Assembly: GCF_035581345.1 (NCBI RefSeq)
Contig: NZ_CP141608.1
Location: forward strand, 4,928,501-4,992,500
Direction of reading: 5' to 3'
Source: Pseudomonas sp. JQ170C
GTDB lineage: Bacteria; Pseudomonadota; Gammaproteobacteria; Pseudomonadales; Pseudomonadaceae
DNA: 64,000 nucleotides
Both the position numbers and the translations under genes were made by a program. Shown piece by piece: positions 18,068 through 26,884 of this stretch. The notes under the pieces are model-generated. The model searched no databases. It was not told where the DNA came from and was given only the letters and a program-made list of their open reading frames with translations. The stretch's first letter is position 1; each line of letters starts with the position of its first letter.

Positions 18068-18855
18068 TGCCGCGCCTGCGCGTCATGGCGCGCATGCTCC
18101 GGGTCGTGCTGGTGGTGCTGTTCGGGCTGGGCATGGCCGCGCTGTTCAGCCTCTATGAACGCCTGCGCATCCCCGCCTCGACCGAGCGGCGCCAGCGCTG
18201 GTCGCAACTGTTCATGAACCGACTGAGCAATGCCCTGCCCTTCAAGGTCCGGGTGATTGGCCCGTTACCGCAACAGCCGATGCTCTGGGTCAGCAACCAC
18301 GTGTCCTGGACCGACATTCCGCTGCTGGGCATGCTGGCCCCGCTGTCGTTCCTGTCCAAGGCCGAAGTACGCACCTGGCCGGTTGCCGGCTGGCTCGCGC
18401 TCAAGGCCGGCACCCTGTTCATCCGCCGCGGTGGCAACGACAGCCAACTGTTGCGCAAGCAGATCAGCCAGCACCTGCAACAGGCCTGCGCCTTGCTGAT
18501 CTTTCCCGAAGGCACCACCACTGATGGCCGCAGCCTGCGGACCTTCCATGGTCGCCTGCTGGCCAGCGCCATCGACACCGAAGTACCGCTGCAGCCGGTG
18601 GCCTTGCGTTACCTGCGCAATGGCCAGACCGACCCGATTGCCCCGTTCATTGGTGACGACGACCTGCTCTCGCACTTGATGCGCCTGTTCGCCAATGACT
18701 GCGCAGAGGTGGAAATCCAGCTGCTGGCACCGATCCCGAGTGCCGGTGAAGAGCGCGCCGCCCTGGCCTTCAAGGCCCAGCAGGCGATCCAGGTGGCGCT
18801 GTTCGGTGCCCAGGAGCCGGTCCATCAGCCGCAGCGCCGGGCCAAGGCCGCCTGA
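18067..18855 (+). CDS. olsA: Lyso-ornithine lipid O-acyltransferase
   Basis: PlsC-type acyltransferase that adds the second acyl chain to lyso-ornithine lipid, giving the phosphorus-free membrane lipid. The 262 residues have an N-terminal membrane helix (MLRVVLVVLFGLGMAALFSL), the catalytic HX4D motif in VSNHVSWTDIP, and the FPEGTTTDG motif. The start at 18067 overlaps the olsB stop by one base. It ends 2 bases from the convergent acpH stop, with no visible terminator hairpin. Ornithine lipids typically rise under phosphate limitation, but I see no clear Pho box. Confidence 0.92.
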   Translation: MPRLRVMARMLRVVLVVLFGLGMAALFSLYERLRIPASTERRQRWSQLFMNRLSNALPFKVRVIGPLPQQPMLWVSNHVSWTDIPLLGMLAPLSFLSKAEVRTWPVAGWLALKAGTLFIRRGGNDSQLLRKQISQHLQQACALLIFPEGTTTDGRSLRTFHGRLLASAIDTEVPLQPVALRYLRNGQTDPIAPFIGDDDLLSHLMRLFANDCAEVEIQLLAPIPSAGEERAALAFKAQQAIQVALFGAQEPVHQPQRRAKAA

Positions 18856-18857
18856 CC

Positions 18858-19439
18858 TTAGAGCTGGGCCAGGGACTTCCCGGCGAACGCCTGTAGCTCG
18901 GGGTAGAACGCCCGGAAGTCGTCGCTCAAGGGGACATACAGCGCGTCGACCAGCTCCAGGGCACCGTCCATTCCTTCAGGTTTCGACAACCGCCGGGCGA
19001 TACCGCGGAATACCTGCTCCAGCACCGCGAACTCGCGGTACGAACCCAGCCAGTCATCCGCCGCCATGTAAGGCGCTATCTGGGCCAGCCGCCCCGGCAG
19101 GTCCGCTTGCGCCGCCAGCACCTGGTACACCCGCCCGGTGAACTGTTCCAGGGGCTGTTCGGCATAGTCCTGCCAATGCAAGGCCAGGCAGTGATCGAAG
19201 AACACATCAAGCATGATCCCGGCAAAACGCCGCCGCTCGCGCGGGAACCGTGACAGCGCGCCGAGCACCAGGGGGTGACTGTCGGTGAAGACGTCGATTT
19301 GCCGGTGCAGGCGAATCGCGGCCTCCAGCGGCAAGGGAAAGCGACCGTCCAACGGCCCCTTGACGAAGTCGCCATAGAGGCTGCCGAGCAATTGCTCGGG
19401 TTGTTGGCCGCCCAGATGAAGGTGTGCGAGGTAGTTCAT
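18858..19439 (-). CDS. acpH: Acyl carrier protein phosphodiesterase
   Basis: Removes the 4'-phosphopantetheine arm from holo-ACP. The 193-residue HD-like family member (DUF479) begins MNYLAHLHLGGQQPEQLLGS and has LHRQIDVFTDSHP and DVFFDHCLA metal-site motifs. Length is normal. It is convergent with olsA, which itself uses acyl carrier chemistry, although co-regulation is not implied. It is divergent from the pyeR-type operon. Confidence 0.92.
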   Translation of the reverse strand: MNYLAHLHLGGQQPEQLLGSLYGDFVKGPLDGRFPLPLEAAIRLHRQIDVFTDSHPLVLGALSRFPRERRRFAGIMLDVFFDHCLALHWQDYAEQPLEQFTGRVYQVLAAQADLPGRLAQIAPYMAADDWLGSYREFAVLEQVFRGIARRLSKPEGMDGALELVDALYVPLSDDFRAFYPELQAFAGKSLAQL

Positions 19440-19466
19440 GGGCGCAGTCTAGCACCTGCCCGACTC

Positions 19467-19567
19467 ATATCGTTATAACCCGATATAGCGATTTACGCTG
19501 AGCTCAGAACCTCTTCATATTTGTATATCGCGAAATACCGATTTATATTTCGCTCCATCGCGATATA
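19467..19567 (+). promoter_or_regulatory. Promoter and operator of the ArsR-family operon
   Basis: A good promoter, -35 TTGTAT (19521-19526) and -10 TATATT (19544-19549), has a 17-base spacer. TATATCGCGA at 19524-19533 and its perfect complement TCGCGATATA at 19558-19567 bracket the core promoter. A further inverted pair ATATCG/CGATAT lies upstream at 19467-19486. The arrangement fits autorepression by the ArsR-family protein just downstream. Confidence 0.7.
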
Positions 19568-19580
19568 CCGCTACACAACC

Positions 19581-19895
19581 ATGAGCCCAACCATGCCTCT
19601 CGATCTCGACGAAATAATAAAAGCCCTGGCCCACCCAGTACGGCGAGAAATCCTCAACTGGCTGAAAGACCCTGACGTGCAGTTCCCCGACCAGCACCAC
19701 AGCACCGAGCACGGTGTGTGTGCCGGGCAGATCGACCAACGCTGCGGCCTGTCGCAGTCGACGGTGTCAGCCCACCTGGCGACCTTGCAGCGTGCGGGGC
19801 TGATCAGCAGCCAGAAGATCGGACAGTGGCACTTTTTCAAACGCAACGAGGAAACCATCCAGGCCTTCCTCAAGCAGATGAGCCAAGAGCTCTGA
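19581..19895 (+). CDS. pyeR: ArsR-family winged-helix repressor (PyeR type)
   Basis: 104 residues with an ArsR/SmtB winged helix: KALAHPVRREILNWL at the start and the recognition helix CGLSQSTVSAHLATLQRAGL. The classical metal-site CVC motif is absent, but two cysteines (47 and 55) flank helix 3 and could sense thiol-reactive compounds. The start at 19581 is chosen because a longer frame begins inside the promoter; 19593 is an alternative, and neither has a strong ribosome-binding site. Gene order matches P. aeruginosa pyeR-pyeM-xenB, where PyeR is a non-classical ArsR repressor. It probably controls the two genes after it. Confidence 0.85.
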   Translation: MSPTMPLDLDEIIKALAHPVRREILNWLKDPDVQFPDQHHSTEHGVCAGQIDQRCGLSQSTVSAHLATLQRAGLISSQKIGQWHFFKRNEETIQAFLKQMSQEL

Positions 19896-19908
19896 CAAGG
19901 ACTTTGCA

Positions 19909-21078
19909 ATGCCCCTTTCGCTACTGATCCTGGCGCTCAGCGCCTTCGCCATCGGCACCACCGAGTTCGTCATCATGGGCCTGTTGCCCGATGTGGCGGC
20001 GGACCTCGGTGTGTCGATCCCGGGTGCCGGCTGGCTCGTCACGGGCTACGCCCTGGGCGTGGCCATCGGCGCACCGTTCATGGCCCTGGCCACTTCGCGC
20101 CTGCCCCGCAAGGCGGCGCTGATCGCGCTGATGGGGGTGTTCATCGTCGGTAACTTGCTGTGTGCGGTGGCCGCCGACTACAACTTGCTGATGTTTGCCC
20201 GGGTGGTCACGGCTTTGTGCCACGGCGCCTTCTTCGGCATCGGCTCGGTGGTTGCCGCCAGCCTGGTGCCTGCCAATCGCCGTGCCTCGGCCGTGGCGCT
20301 GATGTTCACCGGCCTGACCCTGGCCAACGTGCTGGGCGTACCGCTGGGCACCGCCCTGGGCCAGGTATACGGCTGGCGTTCGACGTTTTGGGTGGTCACC
20401 GTGATCGGCGTGATTGCCTTGATCGGCCTGATCCGCTTCCTGCCCTATCGCCATGACGAGGAAAAACTCGACATGCGCGCTGAACTGGCCGCCCTGAAAG
20501 GCGCGGGTATCTGGCTGTCGCTGTCGATGACCGTGTTGTTCTCGGCCTCGATGTTTGCCCTGTTCACCTACGTGGCACCGCTGCTGGGTGACGTCACCGG
20601 CGTATCGCCCCAGGGCGTGACCTGGACGCTGCTGCTGATCGGCCTGGGCCTGACCCTGGGCAACATCGTCGGCGGCAAGCTGGCGGACCGGCGCCTGAGT
20701 GCGACCCTGATCGGTGTGTTCATCAGCATGGCCGTGATCTCCACCGCGCTGAGCTGGACCAGCACCGCCCTGATCCCGGCCGAAATCACCCTGTTCCTCT
20801 GGGCCACCGCAGCCTTCGCCGCCGTACCGGCGCTGCAGGTCAACGTGGTGACCTTCGGCAAGGCGGCGCCCAACCTGGTATCGACCCTGAACATTGGCGC
20901 CTTCAACCTGGGCAACGCCCTGGGTGCCTGGGTCGGCGGCACCGTCATCGCCCAGGGCCTGGGCCTGACCCGCGTGCCCCTGGCGGCCGCTGCACTGGCC
21001 GTGCTGGCCCTGATCGTCACCCTGATCACCTTCAGCCAGAGCGGCAAGAACGCCGAACTGGCCCCTGCTACACACTGA
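19909..21078 (+). CDS. pyeM: MFS efflux transporter (PyeM type)
   Basis: 389-residue inner-membrane transporter with about twelve helices, of the DHA1/AraJ group. It opens LLILALSAFAIGTTEFVIMGLLPDV, where the TEF motif is characteristic of sugar and drug efflux MFS proteins. It starts 13 bases after the repressor stop and is followed 17 bases later by the ene-reductase, so it is the middle gene of a three-gene operon. Likely exports the compound or product that the operon responds to; substrate unknown. Confidence 0.88.
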   Translation: MPLSLLILALSAFAIGTTEFVIMGLLPDVAADLGVSIPGAGWLVTGYALGVAIGAPFMALATSRLPRKAALIALMGVFIVGNLLCAVAADYNLLMFARVVTALCHGAFFGIGSVVAASLVPANRRASAVALMFTGLTLANVLGVPLGTALGQVYGWRSTFWVVTVIGVIALIGLIRFLPYRHDEEKLDMRAELAALKGAGIWLSLSMTVLFSASMFALFTYVAPLLGDVTGVSPQGVTWTLLLIGLGLTLGNIVGGKLADRRLSATLIGVFISMAVISTALSWTSTALIPAEITLFLWATAAFAAVPALQVNVVTFGKAAPNLVSTLNIGAFNLGNALGAWVGGTVIAQGLGLTRVPLAAAALAVLALIVTLITFSQSGKNAELAPATH

Positions 21079-21095
21079 CAAGCCCTGAGGTACCT

Positions 21096-22145
21096 ATGAC
21101 GACTATTTTCGATCCGATCACCCTCGGCGACCTCGAACTGCCAAACCGCATCATCATGGCGCCGCTGACCCGCTGCCGCGCCGATGAAGGTCGAGTGCCC
21201 AATGCGCTGATGGCCGAGTACTACGTGCAGCGCGCCAGTGCCGGCCTGATCCTCAGTGAGGCCACCTCGGTGACCCCGATGGGCGTTGGCTACCCCGACA
21301 CCCCGGGCATCTGGACCAACGACCAGGTTCGCGGCTGGACCAACGTGACCAAATCGGTGCATGGCGCTGGCGGGCGGATTTTCCTGCAGCTGTGGCATGT
21401 GGGGCGCATTTCCCACCCGATCTACCTCAACGGCGAAGCCCCGGTGGCACCGAGTGCGATCCAGCCCAAGGGGCATGTCAGCCTGGTACGTCCGCTGGCC
21501 GACTACCCGACGCCACGTGCGCTGGAAACCGCTGAAATCGCCGACATCGTCGAGGCCTACCGCACCGGTGCCGAAAACGCCAAGGCGGCCGGTTTCGACG
21601 GCGTTGAAGTACATGCGGCCAACGGCTATCTGCTCGATCAGTTCCTGCAGAGCAGCACCAACCAGCGCACCGACCTGTACGGCGGCTCGCTGGAAAACCG
21701 CGCACGGCTATTGCTGGAAGTGACGGATGCCGTAATTGATGTGTGGGGTGCGCAGCGTGTCGGCGTGCACCTGGCGCCTCGGGCCGACTCCCATGACATG
21801 GGCGATGCCAACCGCGCCGAGACCTTCACCTATGTGGCCCGTGAACTGGGCAAGCGCGGCATTGCCTTCATCTGCTCGCGGGAGAAGGAAGCCGATGACA
21901 GCATCGGTCCGTTGATCAAGGAAGCCTTCGGCGGCCCCTACATCGTCAACGAGCGCTTCACCAAGGCCAGCGCCAACGCTTCACTGGCCAGCGGCCGGGC
22001 CGATGCGGTGGCCTTCGGGGTACCGTTCATTGCCAACCCGGACCTGCCGGCCCGGCTGGCGGCGGACGCACCGCTGAACGAGGCGCACCCTGAGACCTTC
22101 TACGGCAAAGGGCCGGTGGGTTACATCGATTATCCGAGGATGTAA
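21096..22145 (+). CDS. xenB: Old yellow enzyme-family alkene reductase
   Basis: 349-residue FMN-dependent ene-reductase that reduces activated C=C bonds, and in some relatives nitro-esters, with NADPH. Visible are APLTRCRADEGRVPN, QLWHVGRISHP, the substrate-binding pair in VEVHAANGYLLDQF, and the phosphate-binding C-terminal stretch GRADAVAFGVPFIANPDL. Length is typical of XenB/NemA. It closes the ArsR-MFS operon, which suggests a detoxification unit for electrophiles such as quinones or enones. A GAGG element precedes the ATG. Confidence 0.92.
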   Translation: MTTIFDPITLGDLELPNRIIMAPLTRCRADEGRVPNALMAEYYVQRASAGLILSEATSVTPMGVGYPDTPGIWTNDQVRGWTNVTKSVHGAGGRIFLQLWHVGRISHPIYLNGEAPVAPSAIQPKGHVSLVRPLADYPTPRALETAEIADIVEAYRTGAENAKAAGFDGVEVHAANGYLLDQFLQSSTNQRTDLYGGSLENRARLLLEVTDAVIDVWGAQRVGVHLAPRADSHDMGDANRAETFTYVARELGKRGIAFICSREKEADDSIGPLIKEAFGGPYIVNERFTKASANASLASGRADAVAFGVPFIANPDLPARLAADAPLNEAHPETFYGKGPVGYIDYPRM

Positions 22146-22156
22146 CACACTCGGTG

Positions 22157-22241
22157 TGTGGGAGCAGGCCTGCTGTGGGAGCGGGCTTGCTGTGGGAGCG
22201 GGCTTGCTGTGGGAGCGGGCTTGCTGTGGGAGCGGGCTTGC
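22157..22241 (+). repeat. Five tandem 17-bp repeats
   Basis: Head-to-tail copies of TGTGGGAGCGGGCTTGC begin at 22157, 22174, 22191, 22208 and 22225. The first copy has two changes and the others are identical. The unit is the outer part of a REP element, and the last copy runs into a complete REP. Confidence 0.97.
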
Positions 22242-22296
22242 CCCGCGATAGGGGCATAACTGGACACTCGCTATCGCGGGGCAAGCCCGCTCCTAC
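22225..22296. repeat. REP pair (BIME)
   Basis: Full inverted REP pair directly continuous with the tandem array on its left. It lies between the xenB stop and the convergent coiled-coil protein gene. Confidence 0.93.
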
Positions 22297-22302
22297 GTCA
22301 GG

Positions 22303-23142
22303 TCAGGGACGGGCGTTGATCTGCCGTTGCAGGTTCTGCACCTGGCTCTGCAGTGTGTTGATCGTGCGCGTCATCTGCGCCCGAAACGCATCGAACTCAG
22401 CCACCGAAGCACCACCCGCCGTCGGCGCCGGACGATTCTCCTGCTCGCTCTTGAGCACCAGCAAATCCTGCTCAAGGCGCTCGATCGCAGCGCTGGGATT
22501 GCCCTGCTTCTTCAAGTTCGCCACGTCAGCGCTCAGGCTCTTGAGCTGACCATCGAGCTTGCCGCCATCGACCTGGGCCGCCTTCAACGCCGCCAGCTCG
22601 GCGTTCACCGACTTCAATTGCGCCTGCAGTTCAGTCTGCAATCTGGCATTGGCCGCCTGCTGCTCACTGGCCTGGGCCAGCACCTGCTCCAGACGCTTGC
22701 CCAGATCCCCGGCCTGCCCGGCCACGCCCTGCTGTTGCTTGCCCTGCTCGGCGAGGCTGGCCTGCAGCTGCCTGATCTGCAGCTTCAAGGCTTCACTGCC
22801 GGTGTTGACGTTGGACTCACTGGCCTCGACCTTGCCGCTGATCGCCTGCAAGCGCCCGGCCGCCTCTTCGCTGATACGGGCAAAACTTTCCTGGGTAGCG
22901 ACCAGTTGCTGCTCCATCAGCGAGACCTGCTGAAAGCTCCACCAGCCAAGGCCCGCCAAGGCAATGAACGAGGCACCCAGCAGCGCCCACAATGGCCCGG
23001 TGCTGGGCGCGCGGGCCGCTTTGCGCCCAGTGCCTGCAACAACGCCACGGTCCATCGGCAGCGGTTCAAAGTCATCGTCATCCCGCGTACCGGCCCGCAG
23101 GCTCGGGACATTGTCGAAATCGTCTTGAAGATCGTTACGCAT
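22303..23142 (-). CDS. Membrane-anchored coiled-coil protein
   Basis: 279 residues. A cytosolic acidic N-terminus (MRNDLQDDFDNVPSLRAG) precedes one membrane helix near residues 55-75 (ALLGASFIALAGLGWWSF). A long periplasmic part rich in Ala, Gln, Leu and Lys with heptad character follows, ending QVQNLQRQINARP. No catalytic motif is seen. Homologues are sometimes labelled ATPase without visible basis, since there is no Walker motif. It starts 88 bases after the epimerase-like gene on the same strand. A structural or scaffold role in the envelope is the most that can be inferred. Confidence 0.8.
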   Translation of the reverse strand: MRNDLQDDFDNVPSLRAGTRDDDDFEPLPMDRGVVAGTGRKAARAPSTGPLWALLGASFIALAGLGWWSFQQVSLMEQQLVATQESFARISEEAAGRLQAISGKVEASESNVNTGSEALKLQIRQLQASLAEQGKQQQGVAGQAGDLGKRLEQVLAQASEQQAANARLQTELQAQLKSVNAELAALKAAQVDGGKLDGQLKSLSADVANLKKQGNPSAAIERLEQDLLVLKSEQENRPAPTAGGASVAEFDAFRAQMTRTINTLQSQVQNLQRQINARP

Positions 23143-23230
23143 GAGAGCCTTCAACCGCCGTAGTAGCAAATGGGCACTAGTATAAACCGCTTATGCGGCG
23201 CTCTGATCGACCGCAAACCGCCGCCTGGGT

Positions 23231-24226
23231 TCAGTGCTGCGAATCCTGGGCCTTCCACCAGCCACAGAACTCGTCCAGCGCCGACCACAGGCTGACCGTG
23301 GGTCGATAATTCAACAGATGCCGGGCGCGGCTGATGTCCAGGGTGAAGTCCTTGCTCATGACTTGCATGCCCAGGCGCGACAGGGTCGGCTGCGGACGCC
23401 CGGGCCAAAGCATGCAGGCACCTTCGTTCAAAGCCGCCATGCTGTAGGCCAGGCCATAGGAGCGATAACGGCTGACCTGGGGCAACTGCATCTGACGCAT
23501 CACATAATTGACCACATCCCACACCGGCAGCGGATGGCCGTTGCTGATGTTATAGGCCTGGCCCAAGGCTTCTTCGTCGGCGAACAGCGCGCTGAGCAGC
23601 GCTTCGTTGAGGTTCTGCACGCTGGTGAAGTCGACCTTGTTCAGGCCGTTGCCAATGATGGCCAGGCGGCGCTTGCGCTGCATCTGCAGCAGGCGCGGAA
23701 AAATGCTCACATCCCCGGCGCCAGTGACAAAGCGCGGGCGCAAGGCCAGCACTTCAAGGCCGAATTCCTGGGCACCGAAGACTTTCTGCTCGGCCAGGTA
23801 CTTGGTGGCCCCGTAGTGATCATGAAAGCGTCGTGGCACCTGATCTTCGCGAATGTCCCGTTGCGAGCGGCCATTGAAGTAGATCGAGGGTGAGGACAGG
23901 TGCACCAGGCGACGCACATGCTCTTTCAGGCAGGCCTCGACCACGTTCTCGGTGACCGCCACGTTGCCCTGATAGAAATCCTGGTAGCGCCCCCAATTGC
24001 CCACTGCGCCCGCGCAGTGCACCACGGCATCGACGCCCTGGCACACGCGCCGGGCCAGCTCCGGGTCGCCCAGGTCCCCCGGGGTAAACTGCGCCCCGCG
24101 CCGCACCAGGTGCTCGACGCCTTCGGCACGCCGGCCGTTGACCCGGACTTCAAGGCCCTGCTCCAGGGCAAAACGCGCAAAGCGCCCGCCAATGAAGCCG
24201 CTTGCGCCGGTGACCAGAATTCGCAT
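23231..24226 (-). CDS. NAD-dependent epimerase/dehydratase-family protein
   Basis: 331-residue extended short-chain dehydrogenase. The Rossmann motif GASGFIG is at residues 7-13, and the catalytic YGATK (YxxxK) follows near residue 138 with an upstream Ser in HLSSPSIYFN. The family includes sugar-nucleotide epimerases and 3-beta-hydroxysteroid dehydrogenase-like enzymes; the sequence resembles the latter subgroup. No biosynthetic cluster surrounds it, so the substrate is unknown. Confidence 0.88.
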   Translation of the reverse strand: MRILVTGASGFIGGRFARFALEQGLEVRVNGRRAEGVEHLVRRGAQFTPGDLGDPELARRVCQGVDAVVHCAGAVGNWGRYQDFYQGNVAVTENVVEACLKEHVRRLVHLSSPSIYFNGRSQRDIREDQVPRRFHDHYGATKYLAEQKVFGAQEFGLEVLALRPRFVTGAGDVSIFPRLLQMQRKRRLAIIGNGLNKVDFTSVQNLNEALLSALFADEEALGQAYNISNGHPLPVWDVVNYVMRQMQLPQVSRYRSYGLAYSMAALNEGACMLWPGRPQPTLSRLGMQVMSKDFTLDISRARHLLNYRPTVSLWSALDEFCGWWKAQDSQH

Positions 24227-24275
24227 GTACCACTCCGCCTTACCAGATTTCAGATGCTGCTGACGCCGCCAACGC

Positions 24276-25166
24276 CTACAAGGGCACCAGCCATTGCCGG
24301 GCCGTGTGGCGCAGATGCTCGGTCAGTTGCGCGAGCAATTGCCCGCCATTGCGCCAATGATGCCAGTACAACGGCACATCGATGGGTTTATCCGCGGAAA
24401 TTTCTACCAGGCGGCCACCGGCCAGTTGCTCGCGAACCTGCAACTCCGGCACCAGTCCCCAGCCGAGCCCCGCTTCGGTCATGCGCAAAAAGCCTTCGGA
24501 AGAAGGGCACAGGTGGTGCAGAAAGCCGTCTGCAATCCCCAGTGAGGCCAGGTAGCGATGCTGCAGAAAGTCATCCGGGCCAAACACCAGCGCCGGCGTG
24601 CGCGGCAACCGCGCGGCATCGAAGCCATGGGGAAAGTAACGGGCCATGAAGGCGGGGCTTGCCAGCGCCCGGTAGCGCATCGCCCCCAGCGGAGAACTGC
24701 GCGCACCGGCCACCGGCCGTTCGCTGCCACACAGGCAAGCCGCCACTTCACCGGCCCGCATGCGCTTGAGCCCAACCTCCTGGTCCTCGACCACCAGATC
24801 CAGCAGCACCTGCTGCTCTGCACAGAAGACCCCCACCGCGCCGGCCCACCAGGTCGCCAGGCTGTCGGCGTTCAGGGCGATGCGCAGGCGTTCGGGCATG
24901 CCCTCCTCGTTCAGCGCCGGCACCTGGCGTTGCAGGTCGCGTTCAAGCAGCCGCACTTGCTGCACATGGTTGAGCAACTGGCGCCCGACATCGGTGGGGC
25001 TGGGCGGGTTGGCCCGTATCAGCACCGGTTGCCCGACCCGCGCTTCGAGCAATTTGATGCGCTGGGAGATCGCCGACTGGGACAGCCCCAGCACCTGGGC
25101 GGCACGCTCGAATCCGGCCTGTTCGATGACGGCGGCGAGCGCTGAAAGCAGTTTGTAGTCGAACAT
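24276..25166 (-). CDS. argP: LysR-family regulator of arginine/lysine export
   Basis: 296-residue LysR-type regulator with N-terminal helix-turn-helix (FERAAQVLGLSQSAISQRIKLLEARVGQPVL) and a substrate-binding-fold effector domain. The sequence is of the ArgP/IciA type, which responds to lysine and arginine and activates the exporter gene. AGGA lies 7 bases before the ATG at 25166. It is divergent from the LysE/ArgO-family gene, the classical arrangement, so the 121-base gap holds both promoters. Confidence 0.93.
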   Translation of the reverse strand: MFDYKLLSALAAVIEQAGFERAAQVLGLSQSAISQRIKLLEARVGQPVLIRANPPSPTDVGRQLLNHVQQVRLLERDLQRQVPALNEEGMPERLRIALNADSLATWWAGAVGVFCAEQQVLLDLVVEDQEVGLKRMRAGEVAACLCGSERPVAGARSSPLGAMRYRALASPAFMARYFPHGFDAARLPRTPALVFGPDDFLQHRYLASLGIADGFLHHLCPSSEGFLRMTEAGLGWGLVPELQVREQLAGGRLVEISADKPIDVPLYWHHWRNGGQLLAQLTEHLRHTARQWLVPL

Positions 25167-25287
25167 TATTTTTCCTAATGCCGGATCAGTTTTATTTGTT
25201 TTTCTTATACAGATCCAGCCCCCAGAATGGCCAGCATCTTTTTGGCTTAAGCGCCGCGTCCTGCTGGCGCCTGTGGAGTGTCCCCCT
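25167..25287. promoter_or_regulatory. argP/argO divergent control region
   Basis: Short AT-rich gap between divergent genes. A TATACA (25206-25211) could be the argO -10 box; no consensus -35 is present, as expected for an activator-dependent promoter. GATC...GATC repeats flank the AT-rich centre. The exact ArgP site is not resolvable by eye. Confidence 0.4.
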
Positions 25288-25887
25288 ATGTGGCAAAGCT
25301 ACCTGAACGGCTTGCTGGTCGCCTTCGGCCTGATCATGGCAATCGGTACCCAGAACGCTTTCGTCCTGGCCCAGAGCCTGCGCCGCGAACATCACCTGCC
25401 GGTGGCTGCCCTGTGCGTGTTCTGCGATGCCCTCCTGGTCGCTGCCGGGGTGTTCGGCCTGGCCACGGTGCTGGCCCAGAACCCGACGTTGCTGGCCGTG
25501 GCCCGTTGGGGTGGCGCCGTGTTCCTGATCTGGTACGGCAGCAAGGCGCTGCTGCGCGCCTGTTCGACCCAGAGCCTGCAACAGACCGAAGGCCAGGGCC
25601 TGCGCTCGCGCCGGGCGGTGCTGCTCAGCGCCCTGGCGGTAACCCTGCTCAACCCCCACGTGTACCTCGATACCGTCCTGCTGATCGGCTCGCTGGGTGC
25701 CCAGCAGACGGTGCCGGGTGCCTATGTGGCCGGCGCGGCCAGTGCCTCTTTGGTGTGGTTCTTCACCCTGGCACTGGGTGCGGCCTGGCTGGCCCCCTGG
25801 CTGGCACGTCCCGGCACCTGGCGCCTGCTCGATCTGATGGTGGCGGTGATGATGTTCGCCGTGGCGGCCCAGTTGATTCTCACCTGA
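25288..25887 (+). CDS. argO: LysE/ArgO-family amino-acid exporter
   Basis: 199-residue inner-membrane protein with about six hydrophobic helices. It starts MWQSYLNGLLVAFGLIMAIGTQNAFVLAQ, the LysE/ArgO signature, and has the family NPHVYLD motif near residue 123. Exports basic amino acids, especially arginine or lysine and the toxic analogue canavanine in ArgO. GGAG precedes the ATG at 25288. Expression is expected to depend on the divergent ArgP. Confidence 0.92.
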   Translation: MWQSYLNGLLVAFGLIMAIGTQNAFVLAQSLRREHHLPVAALCVFCDALLVAAGVFGLATVLAQNPTLLAVARWGGAVFLIWYGSKALLRACSTQSLQQTEGQGLRSRRAVLLSALAVTLLNPHVYLDTVLLIGSLGAQQTVPGAYVAGAASASLVWFFTLALGAAWLAPWLARPGTWRLLDLMVAVMMFAVAAQLILT

Positions 25888-26075
25888 TCACCACTCGTCC
25901 GGCGGTGGCGAAGGCTCTGGAACCTCTTTCCCGTACACTTGTTGCGTGGTTAAGCCCAGGGCCCGGTGCTATGATCCTGCCCTTGCGTCGCAAAGAGTAA
26001 AAACTCCCCGACGCACTCCGGCCGCCCGTGATCGGCCTTGCGCTCACCGCAACAGACCTGATTAGGAGAATCACC

Positions 26076-26672
26076 ATGGCTTTTGAATTGCCGCCGCTGC
26101 CTTACGCACACGACGCCCTGCAGCCGCATATTTCCAAGGAAACCCTGGAATACCACCACGACAAGCACCACAACACCTATGTCGTGAACCTGAACAACCT
26201 GGTGCCAGGCACCGAGTTCGAAGGCAAGACTCTGGAAGAGATCGTCAAGACCTCCTCGGGCGGTATCTTCAACAACGCCGCTCAAGTCTGGAACCACACC
26301 TTCTACTGGAACTGCCTGGCTCCTAACGCCGGCGGCCAACCAACCGGCGCCCTGGCTGAAGCCATCAACGCCGCGTTCGGCTCTTTCGACAAGTTCAAGG
26401 AAGAGTTCACCAAGACTTCCGTCGGCACCTTCGGCTCCGGCTGGGGCTGGCTGGTGAAAAAGGCTGACGGTTCCCTGGCCCTGGCCAGCACCATCGGCGC
26501 CGGTTGCCCGCTGACCAGCGGCGACACCCCGCTGCTGACCTGCGACGTCTGGGAGCACGCCTACTACATCGACTACCGCAACCTGCGTCCGAAGTATGTC
26601 GAGGCATTCTGGAACCTGGTCAACTGGAAATTCGTAGCTGAGCAGTTCGAAGGCAAGACCTTCACTGCCTAA
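26076..26672 (+). CDS. sodB: Iron superoxide dismutase
   Basis: Cytosolic Fe-SOD of 198 residues that dismutates superoxide. The metal ligands are all present: His27 (EYHHDKHH), His74 (WNHTFYW), Asp157 and His161 (DVWEHAYY). The GGxxxNxxxxW and LFxxQ/LTxC positions favour iron over manganese. The ATG at 26076 follows AGGAGA. The gene is monocistronic with its own terminator, and bifA lies next, as in P. aeruginosa. In pseudomonads sodB is reduced under iron limitation through PrrF small RNAs; I did not locate a PrrF pairing site. Confidence 0.96.
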   Translation: MAFELPPLPYAHDALQPHISKETLEYHHDKHHNTYVVNLNNLVPGTEFEGKTLEEIVKTSSGGIFNNAAQVWNHTFYWNCLAPNAGGQPTGALAEAINAAFGSFDKFKEEFTKTSVGTFGSGWGWLVKKADGSLALASTIGAGCPLTSGDTPLLTCDVWEHAYYIDYRNLRPKYVEAFWNLVNWKFVAEQFEGKTFTA

Positions 26673-26686
26673 GCGAAACCAGTGAT

Positions 26687-26716
26687 AAAAAAACCCGGCC
26701 TGTCCGGGTTTTTTTT
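26687..26716 (+). terminator. Terminator after sodB
   Basis: Stem AACCCGG / CCGGGTT with a CCTGT loop at 26692-26710, preceded by an A run and followed by a T run. Confidence 0.93.
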
Positions 26717-26884
26717 CGTCTGCAGCAACCCCTGAGGCTCTTGCTCCAGGCGGATACCGCGCTAACATCAAACGTTGGGAAGTATGACGCCCACAATTAA
26801 AGTCGCAGGGTCGGGAACCGATACAGGGGTGACAGGACATCAACGCCGGAAGGGCGTCGGGTTCTGCCAAGGGCCGATAGTGGA

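Noticed and set aside
19521..19580. Upstream ATG as the start of the ArsR-family gene
   Set aside because: It lies within the -35/-10 promoter and operator sequence.
22157..22241. Short direct repeats that could suggest a CRISPR array
   Set aside because: The 17-bp units are tandem with no spacers and are derived from a REP element.
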